Below are positions 10,521 through 23,352 of a stretch of DNA of 64,000 nucleotides, piece by piece. Source of the DNA: Aquarana catesbeiana (Eukaryota; Chordata; Amphibia; Anura; Ranidae); NCBI RefSeq assembly GCF_042186555.1, contig NC_133335.1, forward strand, positions 175,547,419 through 175,611,418, given 5' to 3'. Within the stretch, counting starts at the first letter, position 1; every line of letters begins with the position of its first letter. A program made the translations under genes and the position numbers. A model generated the notes under the pieces. The model had not been told where the DNA came from. It worked only from the letters and a program-made list of their open reading frames with translations, and ran no database searches.

Positions 10521-11947
10521 ATTTTGGCAGGCCATCCATGTTGCTATTTTCTAGCGTCCCAGCTGCAACATCTGAGATCAGGTAATGGTCCTATGGGTAA
10601 TAATAATCTAGGTATAATGATTACAGGTGCACCCCACAGACGGGTTTTGGAGGCGCTGGAGGCAAACTCGTTTGTATATAGGACTCCTACAGTTAAACTA
10701 ATGCTAAAACTTTGGAATAGTATTAAGGGCCTGAAGGGTATCGAGGGGGTAGCGAGAGGTATGCCTCTTTGGGATAACAAAAATCTCCAAGAAATGACAT
10801 TGATAGGAAAAATCAAGGCATGGGAGGTAAAGGGGATAATTAAATTCGAGCAATTATATAATGACAACATGTTGAAATCCTTTGCCTCCTAAAGGAGGAA
10901 TTTGGTATCCCGAAACAGTCATATTTTAGCTACATTCAAATTAGGCATGCACTCCAGGCCCAGTTTGGGGAACAAGGCCCGAGCTGGAGCCAATCACCCA
11001 TCCCTCAAAAAATAGAGAGCTTGGAGGGTTCAAGAGGATTAATAGCTGAACTCTACCAATATATCTGTAAAAATAGTAGAGAAGGGCCAGACAAACTTAG
11101 GTGTAGAGGGAAGTGGAAAAGAGACCTGGGGCCTATGTCGGATGCCCAGTGGAGGGAGATATTGAAGGGGGGCAGCAAGTTTCGGTATCACCTGCTCAGA
11201 AGTTTTCGCACTTAATGTTACTTCATAGGGCATATTATACCCCCCAAAAGCTATTTAAGTGGGGGAGAAGAGTAGACACTAAGTGTCCTAGGTGCCAAAC
11301 TACAGGAGATTTGCTACATATGGTATGGAAATGTCCTAAATTATTCCGCTACTGGACGGAAGTGGTCGAGACCATAAATAAGATCTTGAATTTAAGTCTT
11401 AAACTAGACCCAAAATTATGTATTCTAGGGGTGGGGGGGAACCTGGGTAATGGGAGGGATAAAACAAAAGCAGTGCAGAGATGCCTCTACCAGGCAAGAA
11501 AGAGAATAACTAAGAGATGGCAAGCTGAGAAACCCCCTTCTGTAAATGACTGGCGTAGAGCAGTGTCAGAAACAATAGGGAAAGAAAGGACATTGTTTGT
11601 AAGGGCAGGAAACTTAAAGGAATTTTAAAAAATTTGGAATCCCTGGTTGGTGAAGACGGCCCACCCTACAGTATGAACAGAGTAAGAAGAAGATAAGGAA
11701 GTTGTAGGTCCGAAGATAGGTGTAGTAGTATGTACGCACGAATGGTTTCATAAAGAGAGAGCTTGGTCCAAGGTGTATATATCGGGGTAACAGGGGGAAA
11801 AAGGAAAAAAGGGGAGAAAAGTAGAAATGCACTTTTTGTAGTATGGATTTATACATCACATTGGGTATTAGGATGTTTATTACTGTTTGGAATTTTGTAT
11901 ACTGAGTAATGTGATGTATTGTGTATAATCATGAATAAAAATTATTT
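10521..11947 (+). mobile_element. Module A1 (L1/Tx1-like LINE 3' end)
   Basis: Full-length A copy with the early frameshift near 10,886. The poly-G run near 11,168-11,173 has six Gs instead of seven, which breaks the frame before the zinc knuckle. The second block then reads in the shifted frame to 11,628. Homopolymer miscalling is possible. Confidence 0.8.
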
Positions 11948-12344
11948 AAAAAAAAATGATTTTTTTTTCAAAAATGATTTTTTTGTTTCCAAAAATGTTT
12001 TTTTTTTCAAAAATGATTTTTCTTTTAAATTTTACTTTTTTCAAAAAAAATTTTTTTCAAAAATTATTTTTTTTAAAAATTATTTTTTTTTTTACAAAAA
12101 TTTATTTTTTTTTACAAAAATTTATTTTTTTTACAAAAATAAATTTTTTTTTCAAAAATGATTTTTCTTTTAAATTTTACTTTTTTCAAAAATATTTTTT
12201 TCAAAATATTTCTTTTTTTTTACAAAAATTTTTTTTTTCAAAAATTATTTTTTTTCAAAAATTATTTTTTTTTTTCAAAAATGTTTTTTTTTTTCAAAAA
12301 TTATTTTTTTTAAATGATTTTTTTTCAAAAATTATTTTTTTTAA
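11948..12344 (+). repeat. T-rich spacer A1 to B2
   Basis: A standard 400-bp A-to-B spacer with two CTTTTAAATTTTACTTT landmarks (near 12,030 and 12,167) and three ACAAAAAT(T/A) units between them. It is nearly identical to 15,224-15,620. Confidence 0.8.
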
Positions 12345-13534
12345 ATGATTGCAAAAGCATTTGACACAGTTCCCCATAAACGTTTACTGTACAAAATAAG
12401 GTCCATTGGCATGGACCATAGGGTGAGTACATGGATTGAAAACTGGCTACAAGGGCGAGTTCAGAGGGTGGTGATAAATGGGGAGTACTCGGAATGGTCA
12501 GGGGTGGGTAGTGGGGTTCCCCAGGGTTCTGTGCTGGGACCAATCCTATTTAATTTGTTCATAAACGACCTGGAGGATGGGATAAACAGTTCAATCTCTG
12601 TATTTGCAGACAATACTAAGCTAAGCAGGGCAATAACTTCTCCGCAGGATGTGGAAACCTTGCAAAAAGATCTGAACAAATTATTGAGGTGGGCGACTAC
12701 ATGGCAAATGAGGTTCAATGTAGAAAAATGTAAAATAATGCATTTGGGTGGCAAAAATATGAATGCAATCTATACACTGGGGGGAGAACCTCTGGGGGAA
12801 TCTAGGATGGAAAAGGACCTGGGGGTCCTAGTAGATGATAGGCTCAGCAATGGCATGCAATGCCAAGCTTCTGCTAACAAAGCAAACAGAATATTGGCAT
12901 GCATTAAAAAGGGGATCAACTCCAGAGATAAAACGATAATTCTCCCACTCTACAAGGCTCTGGTCCGGCCGCACCTAGAGTATGCTGTCCAGTTCTGGGC
13001 ACCAGTCCTCAGGAAGGATGTACTGGAAATGGAGTGAGTACAAAGAAGGGCAACAAAGATAATAAAGGGTCTGGAGGATATTAGTTATGAGGAAAGGTTG
13101 CGAGCTCTGAACTTATTCTCTCCGGAGAAGAGATGCTTGAGAGGGGATATGATCTCAATTTACAAATACTGTACTGTGACCCCACAATAGGGATAAAACT
13201 TTTTCGCAGAAGAGAGTTTAACAAGACTCGTGGCCACTCATTAAAATCAGAAGAAAAGAGGTTTAACCTTAAACTACGTAGAGGGTTCTTTACTGTAAGA
13301 GCGGCAAGGATGTGGAATTCCCTTCCACAGGCGGTGGTCTCAGCGGGGAGCATTGATAGCTTCAAAAAACTATTAGATAAGCACCTGAACGATCGCAACA
13401 TACAGGGATATATAATGTAATACTGACACATAATCACACACATAGGTTGGACTTGATGGACTTGTGTCTTATTTCAACCTCACCTACTATGTAACTATGT
13501 AGCTATGTAGCATTAAGTGACAGAGAAATTATGA
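12345..13534 (+). mobile_element. Module B2 (CR1/L2-like LINE 3' end)
   Basis: RT catalytic box reads FADN (G to A at about 12,611). The family TGA follows at 13,035-13,037. One G is missing near 13,176, giving a further frameshift unique to this copy. Confidence 0.82.
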
Positions 13535-13793
13535 TTTTTTTTTTTTTAATTTTACTTTTTTTTTTTAAATTTTTTTCAAAAATTATTTTTTGTTTACAAA
13601 AATGTTTTTTTTTCAAAAATTTTTTTTTCAAAATATTTTTTTTTACAAATTTTTTTTTCAAAAATTTTTTTTCAAAAATATTTTTTTTAAATGATTTTTT
13701 TTTCAAAATTTTTTTTTTTTCAAAAAAAATTTTTTTTCAAAATTTAAAAAAAAATTATTATTTTTTTTTTTTTAATATTTTTTTTTTCAAAAA
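13535..13793 (+). repeat. T-rich spacer B2 to A2
   Basis: B-to-A type spacer, essentially the same as 16,812-17,070. Confidence 0.8.
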
Positions 13794-15223
13794 TGATTTT
13801 GGCGGGCCATCCATGTTGCTATTTTCTAGCGTCCCAGCTGCAACATCTGAGATCAGGTAATGGTCCTATGGGTAATAATAATCTAGGTATAATGATTACA
13901 GGTGCACCCCACAGACTGGTTTTGGAGGCGCTGGAGGCAAACTCGTTTGTATATAGGACTCCTACAGTTAAACTAATGCTAAAACTTTGGAATAGTATTA
14001 AGGGCCTGAAGGGTATCGAGTGGGTAGCGAGAGGTATGCCTCTTTGGGATAACAAAAATCTCCAAGAAATGACATTGATAGGAAAAATCAAGGCATGGGA
14101 GGTAAAGGGGATAATTAAATTCAAGCAATTATATAATGACAACATGTTGAAATCCTTTGCCTCCTAAAGGAGGAATTTGGTATCCCGAAACAGTCATATT
14201 TTAGCTACATTCAAATTAGGCATGCACTCCAGGCCCAGTTTGGGGAACAAGGCCCGAGCTGGAGCCAATCACCCATCCCTCAAAAAATAGAGAGCTTGGA
14301 GGGTTCAAGAGGATTAATAGCTGAACTCTACCAATATATCTGTAAAAATAGTAGGGAAGGGCGAGACAAACTTAGGTGTAGAGGGAAGTGGAAAAGAGAC
14401 CTGGGGCCTATGTCGGATGCCCAGTGGAGGGAGATATTGAAGGGGGGGCAGCAAGTTTCGGTATCACCTGCTCAGAAGTTTTCGCACTTAATGTTACTTC
14501 ATAGGGCATATTATACCCCCCAAAAGCTATTTAAGTGGGGGAGAAGAGTAGACACTAAGTGTCCTAGGTGCCAAACTACAGGAGATTTGCTACATATGGT
14601 ATGGAAATGTCCTAAATTATTCCGCTACTGGACGGAAGTGGTCGAGACCATAAATAAGATCTTGAATTTAAGTCTTAAACTAGACCCAAAATTATGTATT
14701 CTAGGGGTGGGGGGGAACCTGGGTAATGGGAGGGATAAAACAAAAGCAGTGCAGAGATGCCTCTACCAGGCAAGAAAGGGAATAACTAAGAGATGGCAAG
14801 CTGAGAAACCCCCTTCTGTAAATGACTGGCGTAGAGCAGTGTCAGAAACAATAGGGAAAGAAAGGACAGTGTTTGTAAGGGCAGGAAACTTAAAGGAATT
14901 TTAAAAAATTTGGAATCCCTGGTTGGTGAAGACGGCCCACCCTACAGTATGAACAGAGTAAGAAGAAGATAAGGAAGTTGTAGGTCCGAAGATAGGTGTA
15001 GTAGTATGTACGCACGAATGGTTTCATAAAGAGAGAGCTTGGTCCAAGGTGTATATATCGGGGTAACAGGGGGAAAAAGGAAAAAAGGGGAGAAAAGTAG
15101 AAATGCACTTTTTGTAGTATGGATTTATACATCACATTGGGTATTAGGATGTTTATTACTGTTTGGAATTTTGTATACTGAGTAATGTGATGTATTGTGT
15201 ATAATCATGAATAAAAATTATTT
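13794..15223 (+). mobile_element. Module A2 (L1/Tx1-like LINE 3' end)
   Basis: Full-length A with a seven-G run, so block 2 (14,296-14,904) is open through the zinc knuckle. It shares Leu for Arg in the HR(R/L)VLEAL segment and Trp for Gly in GIE(G/W)VARG with A3, marking A2 and A3 as recent duplicates. Confidence 0.8.
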
Positions 15224-15620
15224 AAAAAAAAATGATTTTTTTTTCAAAAATGATTTTTTTGTTTCCAAAAATGTTTTTTTTTTCAAAAATGATTTTTCTT
15301 TTAAATTTTACTTTTTTCAAAAAAAAATTTTTTCAAAAATTATTTTTTTTAAAAATTATTTTTTTTTTTACAAAAATTTATTTTTTTTTACAAAAATTTA
15401 TTTTTTTTACAAAAATAAATTTTTTTTTCAAAAATGATTTTTCTTTTAAATTTTACTTTTTTCAAAAATATTTTTTTCAAAATATTTCTTTTTTTTTACA
15501 AAAATTTTTTTTTTCAAAAATTATTTTTTTTCAAAAATTATTTTTTTTTTTCAAAAATGTTTTTTTTTTTCAAAAATTATTTTTTTTAAATGATTTTTTT
15601 TCAAAAATTATTTTTTTTAA
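15224..15620 (+). repeat. T-rich spacer A2 to B3
   Basis: Nearly identical to 11,948-12,344. Confidence 0.8.
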
Positions 15621-16811
15621 ATGATTGCAAAAGCATTTGACACAGTTCCCCATAAACGTTTACTGTACAAAATAAGGTCCATTGGCATGGACCATAGGGT
15701 GAGTACATGGATTGAAAACTGGCTACAAGGGCGAGTTCAGAGGGTGGTGATAAATGGGGAGTACTCGGAATGGTCAGGGGTGGGTAGTGGGGTTCCCCAG
15801 GGTTCTGTGCTGGGACCAATCCTATTTAATTTGTTCATAAACGACCTGGAGGATGGGATAAACAGTTCAATCTCTGTATTTGCAGACAATACTAAGCTAA
15901 GCAGGGCAATAACTTCTCCGCAGGATGTGGAAACCTTGCAAAAAGATCTGAACAAATTATTGAGGTGGGCGACTACATGGCAAATGAGGTTCAATGTAGA
16001 AAAATGTAAAATAATGCATTTGGGTGGCAAAAATATGAATGCAATCTATACACTGGGGGGAGAACCTCTGGGGGAATCTAGGATGGAAAAGGACCTGGGG
16101 GTCCTAGTAGATGATAGGCTCAGCAATGGCATGCAATGCCAAGCTTCTGCTAACAAAGCAAACAGAATATTGGCATGCATTAAAAAGGGGATCAACTCCA
16201 GAGATAAAACGATAATTCTCCCACTCTACAAGGCTCTGGTCCGGCCGCACCTAGAGTATGCTGTCCAGTTCTGGGCACCAGTCCTCAGGAAGGATGTACT
16301 GGAAATGGAGTGAGTACAAAGAAGGGCAACAAAGATAATAAAGGGTCTGGAGGATATTAGTTATGAGGAAAGGTTGCGAGCTCTGAACTTATTCTCTCCG
16401 GAGAAGAGATGCTTGAGAGGGGATATGATCTCAATTTACAAATACTGTACTGGTGACCCCACAATAGGGATAAAACTTTTTCGCAGAAGAGAGTTTAACA
16501 AGACTCGTGGCCACTCATTAAAATCAGAAGAAAAGAGGTTTAACCTTAAACTACGTAGAGGGTTCTTTACTGTAAGAGCGGCAAGGATGTGGAATTCCCT
16601 TCCACAGGCGGTGGTCTCAGCGGGGAGCATTGATAGCTTCAAAAAACTATTAGATAAGCACCTGAACGATCGCAACATACAGGGATATATAATGTAATAC
16701 TGACACATAATCACACACATAGGTTGGACTTGATGGACTTGTGTCTTATTTCAACCTCACCTACTATGTAACTATGTAGCTATGTAGCATTAAGTGACAG
16801 AGAAATTATGA
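15621..16811 (+). mobile_element. Module B3 (CR1/L2-like LINE 3' end)
   Basis: FADN variant with the family TGA at 16,311-16,313. Otherwise the frame is open to 16,697, without the extra lesion of B2. Confidence 0.82.
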
Positions 16812-17069
16812 TTTTTTTTTTTTTAATTTTACTTTTTTTTTTTAAATTTTTTTCAAAAATTATTTTTTGTTTACAAAAATGTTTTTTTTTCAAAAAATTT
16901 TTTTTCAAAATATTTTTTTTTACAAATTTTTTTTTCAAAAATTTTTTTTCAAAAATATTTTTTTTAAATGATTTTTTTTTCAAAATTTTTTTTTTTTCAA
17001 AAAAAATTTTTTTTCAAAATTTAAAAAAAAAATTATTATTTTTTTTTTTTAATATTTTTTTTTTCAAAA
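16812..17069 (+). repeat. T-rich spacer B3 to A3
   Basis: B-to-A type spacer. It differs from 13,535-13,793 mainly in T-run lengths. Confidence 0.8.
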
Positions 17070-18500
17070 ATGATTTTGGCGGGCCATCCATGTTGCTATT
17101 TTCTAGCGTCCCAGCTGCAACATCTGAGATCAGGTAATGGTCCTATGGGTAATAATAATCTAGGTATAATGATTACAGGTGCACCCCACAGACTGGTTTT
17201 GGAGGCGCTGGAGGCAAACTCGTTTGTATATAGGACTCCTACAGTTAAACTAATGCTAAAACTTTGGAATAGTATTAAGGGCCTGAAGGGTATCGAGTGG
17301 GTAGCGAGAGGTATGCCTCTTTGGGATAACAAAAATCTCCAAGAAATGACATTGATAGGAAAAATCAAGGCATGGGAGGTAAAGGGGATAATTAAATTCA
17401 AGCAATTATATAATGACAACATGTTGAAATCCTTTGCCTCCTAAAGGAGGAATTTGGTATCCCGAAACAGTCATATTTTAGCTACATTCAAATTAGGCAT
17501 GCACTCCAGGCCCAGTTTGGGGAACAAGGCCCGAGCTGGAGCCAATCACCCATCCCTCAAAAAATAGAGAGCTTGGAGGGTTCAAGAGGATTAATAGCTG
17601 AACTCTACCAATATATCTGTAAAAATAGTAGGGAAGGGCGAGACAAACTTAGGTGTAGAGGGAAGTGGAAAAGAGACCTGGGGCCTATGTCGGATGCCCA
17701 GTGGAGGGAGATATTGAAGGGGGGGCAGCAAGTTTCGGTATCACCTGCTCAGAAGTTTTCGCACTTAATGTTACTTCATAGGGCATATTATACCCCCCAA
17801 AAGCTATTTAAGTGGGGGAGAAGAGTAGACACTAAGTGTCCTAGGTGCCAAACTACAGGAGATTTGCTACATATGGTATGGAAATGTCCTAAATTATTCC
17901 GCTACTGGACGGAAGTGGTCGAGACCATAAATAAGATCTTGAATTTAAGTCTTAAACTAGACCCAAAATTATGTATTCTAGGGGTGGGGGGGAACCTGGG
18001 TAATGGGAGGGATAAAACAAAAGCAGTGCAGAGATGCCTCTACCAGGCAAGAAAGGGAATAACTAAGAGATGGCAAGCTGAGAAACCCCCTTCTGTAAAT
18101 GACTGGCGTAGAGCAGTGTCAGAAACAATAGGGAAAGAAAGGACAGTGTTTGTAAGGGCAGGAAACTTAAAGGAATTTTAAAAAATTTGGAATCCCTGGT
18201 TGGTGAAGACGGCCCACCCTACAGTATGAACAGAGTAAGAAGAAGATAAGGAAGTTGTAGGTCCGAAGATAGGTGTAGTAGTATGTACGCACGAATGGTT
18301 TCATAAAGAGAGAGCTTGGTCCAAGGTGTATATATCGGGGTAACAGGGGGAAAAAGGAAAAAAGGGGAGAAAAGTAGAAATGCACTTTTTGTAGTATGGA
18401 TTTATACATCACATTGGGTATTAGGATGTTTATTACTGTTTGGAATTTTGTATACTGAGTAATGTGATGTATTGTGTATAATCATGAATAAAAATTATTT
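17070..18500 (+). mobile_element. Module A3 (L1/Tx1-like LINE 3' end)
   Basis: Full-length twin of A2, with the same Leu and Trp variants and the same seven-G run. Block 2 is open at 17,573-18,181. Confidence 0.8.
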
Positions 18501-18920
18501 AAAAAAAAATGATTTTTTTTTCAAAAATGATTTTTTTGTTTCCAAAAATGTTTTTTTTTTCAAAAATGATTTTTCTTTTAAATTTTACTTTTTTCAAAAA
18601 AAAATTTTTTCAAAAATTATTTTTTTTAAAAATTATTTTTTTTTTTACAAAAATTTATTTTTTTTTACAAAAATTTATTTTTTTTACAAAAATAAATTTT
18701 TTTTTCAAAAATGATTTTTCTTTTAAATTTTACTTTTTTCAAAAATATTTTTTTTCAAAATATTTCTTTTTTTTTTACAAAAATTTTTTTTTTCAAAAAT
18801 TATTTTTTTTCAAAAATTATTATTTTTTTTCAAAAATTATTTTTTTTTTTCAAAAATGTTTTTTTTTTTTCAAAAATTATTTTTTTTAAATGATTTTTTT
18901 TCAAAAATTTTTTTTTTTAA
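18501..18920 (+). repeat. T-rich spacer A3 to B4
   Basis: A-to-B type with one extra TTTTTCAAAAATTATTA unit compared with the two preceding spacers, which accounts for the 3.30-kb rather than 3.27-kb repeat length here. Confidence 0.8.
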
Positions 18921-20107
18921 ATGATTGCAAAAGCATTTGACACAGTTTCCCATAAACGTTTACTGTACAAAATAAGGTCCATTGGCATGGACCATAGGGT
19001 GAGTACATGGATTGAAAACTGGCTACAAGGGCGAGTTCAGAGGGTGGTGATAAATGGGGAGTACTCGGAATGGTCAGGGGTGGGTAGTGGGGTTCCCCAG
19101 GGTTCTGTGCTGGGACCAATCCTATTTAATTTGTTCATAAACGACCTGGAGGATGGGATAAACAGTTCAATCTCTGTATTTGCAGACAATACTAAGCTAA
19201 GCTGGGCAATAACTTCTCCGCAGGATGTGGAAACCTTGCAAAAAGATCTGAACAAATTATTGAGGTGGGCGACTACATGGGAAATGAGGTTCAATGTAGA
19301 AAAATGTAAAATAATGCATTTGGGTGGCAAAAATATGAATGCAATCTATACACTGGGGGGAGAACCTCTGGGGGAATCTAGGATGGAAAAGGACCTGGGG
19401 GTCCTAGTAGATGATAGGCTCAGCAATGGCATGCAATGCCAAGCTTCTGCTAACAAAGCAAACAGAATATTGGCATGCATTAAAAAGGGGATCAACTCCA
19501 GAGATAAAACGATAATTCTCCCACTCTACAAGGCTCTGGTCCGGCCGCACCTAGAGTATGCTGTCCAGTTCTGGGCACCAGTCCTCAGGAAGGATGTACT
19601 GGAAATGGAGTGAGTACAAAGAAGGGCAACAAAGCTAATAAAGGGTCTGGAGGATATTATGAGGAAAGGTTGCAAGCACTGAACTTATTCTCTCTGGAGA
19701 AGAGACGCTGGAGAGGGGATATTATTTCAATTTACAAATACTGTACTGGTGACCCCACAATAGGGATAAAACTTTTTCGCAGAAGAAAGTTTAACAAGAC
19801 TCGTGGCCACTTATTAAAATCAGAAGAAAAGAGGTTTAACCTTAAACTACGTAGAGGGTTCTTTACTGTAAGAGCGGCAAGGATGTGGAATTCCCTTCCA
19901 CAGGCGGTGGTCTCAGCGGGGAGCATTGATAGCTTCAAAAAACTATTAGATAAGCACCTGAACGATCGCAACATACAGGGATATATAATGTAATACTGAC
20001 ACATAATCACACACATAGGTTGGACTTGATGGACTTGTGTCTTATTTCAACCTCACCTACTATGTAACTATGTAGCTATGTAGCATTAAGTGACAGAGAA
20101 ATTATGA
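18921..20107 (+). mobile_element. Module B4 (CR1/L2-like LINE 3' end)
   Basis: FADN variant with private changes (TVSHKR, LSWAIT, TTWEMR). A four-base deletion near 19,658 (GATATTATGAGG in place of GATATTAGTTATGAGG) shifts the frame after the family TGA. B5 shares this deletion. Confidence 0.82.
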
Positions 20108-20276
20108 TTTTTTTTTTAATTCTACTTTTTTTAAAAAATTTTTTCAAAAATTATTTTTTTTTTTACAAAAATGTTTTTTTTTCAAAATTTTTTTTTTTCA
20201 AAATATTTTTTTTTACAAATTTTTTTTCAAAAATTTTTTTTCAAAAATATTTTTTTTAAATGATTTTTTTTTCAAA
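20108..20276 (+). repeat. T-rich left flank of the L1 remnant
   Basis: Left part of a B-to-A spacer, ending in TTTAAATGATTTT... and then merging with the poly-T that represents the L1 poly(A) tail. Confidence 0.75.
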
Positions 20277-20954
20277 TTTTTTTTTTTTTTTTAAATTCTT
20301 TATTTTCGTTTTTTCCACAATAATAACAGTACAATATTACATATGAGTACATCGCCACCTACATATTCTATTTTACAAATATCTTCTTGAAAATCGCCAA
20401 TTACTATCACCTTTATGAAGAAATTATGTTGTCTTTAGGCAAAAAACATATCATTTCATCTTACCTTCTTATTGTTCTAATACATACCCGTAATAATTCC
20501 TACTCTTATTACATTTTCCTTAACCAGGGATAGCCCTGATTGTCCTCCAAAGCCAAAAAACAAGACACCCAAAAAAAAAAAAAAAAAAAAAAGAGACACA
20601 GAAGAAGAAAAAAGAGAACTACAACAAAAATAAATAAATAAATAAATTGAAAGGAAAAAAAAAAAAAAAAAATCAAAAATTAATATTAATATTATGCCTC
20701 ATCATACCGTCCACCCCCCCCCGCTAGAAACTTTATTTAAGGATTCTGCTCCCTGTATGTAATATAGGGAGTCCAGATTTCCCGATACCTGTCTTCTTGC
20801 TCTCTCAGCGTCATGGTAAGATTTTCCATTTGTTGGATCTCTGCTATTCTGCTAATCCATTGTATTTTGGTCGGAGCTACTGTACTTTTCCAGAGTGCCG
20901 GGATACAAGCTTTTGCTGCTGTAAGCAGGTGCCTTAAGAGAGATTTGTTATATT
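20277..20954 (-). mobile_element. L1-clade LINE, 3' remnant (same insertion as the full copies)
   Basis: It contains the L1 poly(A) tail (as poly-T), an AATAAA signal at 20,299-20,304, the 3' UTR and the last 70 or so codons of ORF2 (from about 20,740). It matches 22,898-23,572 closely. It stops at 20,954 inside ORF2 and joins T-rich DNA of the kind found in the C array. This is a rearranged copy of the L1 insertion, not a 5'-truncated new insertion, because the truncation is followed by a different spacer type. Confidence 0.8.
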
Positions 20955-21540
20955 GAAAATATTGAAATTATGAAATTTTTTTCAAAAATTATTTTTTTTC
21001 CAAAATTTTTTTTTTTTTTCAAAAATTATTTTTTTTTCAAAAATGTTTTTTTTAAAATGATTTTATTTTTTCAAAAATTATTTTTTTTTTTACAAAAATT
21101 ATTTTTTTTAAATGATTTTTTTTTTCAAAAAAATTTTTTTTTTTCAAAAATTATTTTTTATTTTTTTTTAATATTTTTTTTCAAATTTTTTTTTTAAAAA
21201 ATAATTTTTTTCTTCAAATTTTTAATTTTTTCAAAAATTATTTTTTTTCAAAAATTATTTTTTTTCAAAAATTATTATTTTTTTCAAAAATTATTATTTT
21301 TTTTTAAATTTTTTTTTAATATTTTTTTTCAAAAATTATTTTTTGTTTCCAAAAATGTTTTTTTTTTTTAAATGATTTTTCTTTTAAATTCTACTTTTTT
21401 TCAAAAAAAATTTTTTATTTCAAAAATATTTTTTTTACAAAAATTTTTTTTTTCAAAAATTTTTTTTTTTCAAAAATTATTATTTTTTTTCAAAAATTAT
21501 TTTTTTTAAATGATTTTTTTTCAAAAATTATTTTTTTTAA
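20955..21540 (+). repeat. T-rich block of C-array type, before B5
   Basis: It resembles 5460-5720 plus 8760-9071. It carries an unoccupied PLE target site (AATATTTTTTTTCAAAAATTA followed by GTTTCC) near 21,320-21,355. Confidence 0.75.
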
Positions 21541-22727
21541 ATGATTGCAAAAGCATTTGACACAGTTCCCCATAAACGTTTACTGTACAAAATAAGGTCC
21601 ATTGGCATGGACCATAGGGTGAGTACATGGATTGAAAACTGGCTACAAGGGCGAGTTCAGAGGGTGGTGATAAATGGGGAGTACTCGGAATGGTCAGGGG
21701 TGGGTAGTGGGGTTCCCCAGGGTTCTTTGCGTGGACCAATCCTATTTAATTTGTTCATAAACGACCTGGAGGATGGGATAAACAGTTCAATCTCTGTATT
21801 TGCAGACAATACTAAGCTAAGCAGGGCAATAACTTCTCCGCAGGATGTGGAAACCTTGCAAAAAGATCTGAACAAATTATTGAGGTGGGCGACTACATGG
21901 CAAATGAGGTTCAATGTAGAAAAATGTAAAATAATGCATTTGGGTGGCAAAAATATGAATGCAATCTATACACTGGGGGGAGAACCTCTGGGGGAATCTA
22001 GGATGGAAAAGGACCTGGGGGTCCTAGTAGATGATAGGCTCAGCAATGGCATGCAATGCCAAGCTTCTGCTAACAAAGCAAACAGAATATTGGCATGCAT
22101 TAAAAAGGGGATCAACTCCAGAGATAAAACGATAATTCTCCCACTCTACAAGGCTCTGGTCCGGCCGCACCTAGAGTATGCTGTCCAGTTCTGGGCACCA
22201 GTCCTCAGGAAGGATGTACTGGAAATGGAGTGAGTACAAAGAAGGGCAACAAAGATAATAAAGGGTCTGGAGGATATTATGAGGAAAGGTTGCAAGCACT
22301 GAACTTATTCTCTCTGGAGAAGAGACGCTGGAGAGGGGATATTATTTCAATTTACAAATACTGTACTGGTGACCCCACAATAGGGATAAAACTTTTTCGC
22401 AGAAGAAAGTTTAACAAGACTCGTGGCCACTTATTAAAATCAGAAGAAAAGAGGTTTAACCTTAAACTACGTAGAGGGTTCTTTACTGTAAGAGCGGCAA
22501 GGATGTGGAATTCCCTTCCACAGGCGGTGGTCTCAGCGGGGAGCATTGATAGCTTCAAAAAACTATTAGATAAGCACCTGAACGATCGCAACATACAGGG
22601 ATATATAATGTAATACTGACACATAATCACACACATAGGTTGGACTTGATGGACTTGTGTCTTATTTCAACCTCACCTACTATGTAACTATGTAGCTATG
22701 TAGCATTAAGTGACAGAGAAATTATGA
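21541..22727 (+). mobile_element. Module B5 (CR1/L2-like LINE 3' end)
   Basis: FADN variant with Arg in place of Leu in GSLRGPILF. It shares the four-base deletion of B4 near 22,278 and the variant residues that follow, so B4 and B5 are sisters although an L1 remnant separates them. Confidence 0.82.
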
Positions 22728-22897
22728 TTTTTTTTTTAATTCTACTTTTTTTAAAAAATTTTTTCAAAAATTATTTTTTTTTTTACAAAAATGTTTTTTT
22801 TTCAAAATTTTTTTTTTCAAAATATTTTTTTTTACAAATTTTTTTTCAAAAATTTTTTTTCAAAAATATTTTTTTAAATGATTTTTTTTTCAAATTT
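22728..22897 (+). repeat. T-rich left flank of full-length L1 copy 2
   Basis: Left part of a B-to-A spacer. Its ACAAAT...TTTAAATGATT segment reappears to the right of the L1 at about 30,768-30,830. Confidence 0.75.
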
Positions 22898-22918
22898 TTT
22901 TTTTTTTTTTTTAAATTC

Positions 22919-22924
22919 TTTATT
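22919..22924 (-). terminator. L1 poly(A) signal AATAAA (copy 2)
   Basis: TTTATT on the + strand sits a few bases before the T run that represents the L1 poly(A) tail. Equivalents lie at 20,299-20,304 and 53,291-53,296. Confidence 0.7.
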
Positions 22925-23352
22925 TTCGTTTTTTCCACAATAATAATAGTACAATATTACATATGAGTACATCGCCACCTACATATTCTATTTTACAAAT
23001 ATCTTCTTGAAAATCGCCAATTACTATCACCTTTATGAAGAAATTATGTTGTCTTTAGGCAAAAAAAATATCATTTCATCTTACCTTCTTATTGTTCTAA
23101 TACATACCCGTAATAATTCCTACTCTTATTACATTTTCCTTAACCAGGGATAGCCCTGATTGTCCTCCAAAGCCAAAAAACAAGACACCCAAAAAAAAAA
23201 AAAAAAAAAAAAGAGACACAGAAGAAGAAAAAAGAGAACTACAACAAAAATAAATAAATAAATAAATTGAAAGGAAAAAAAAAAAAAAATCAAAAATTAA
23301 TATTAATATTATGCCTCATCATACCGTCCACCCCCCCCGCTAGAAACTTTAT

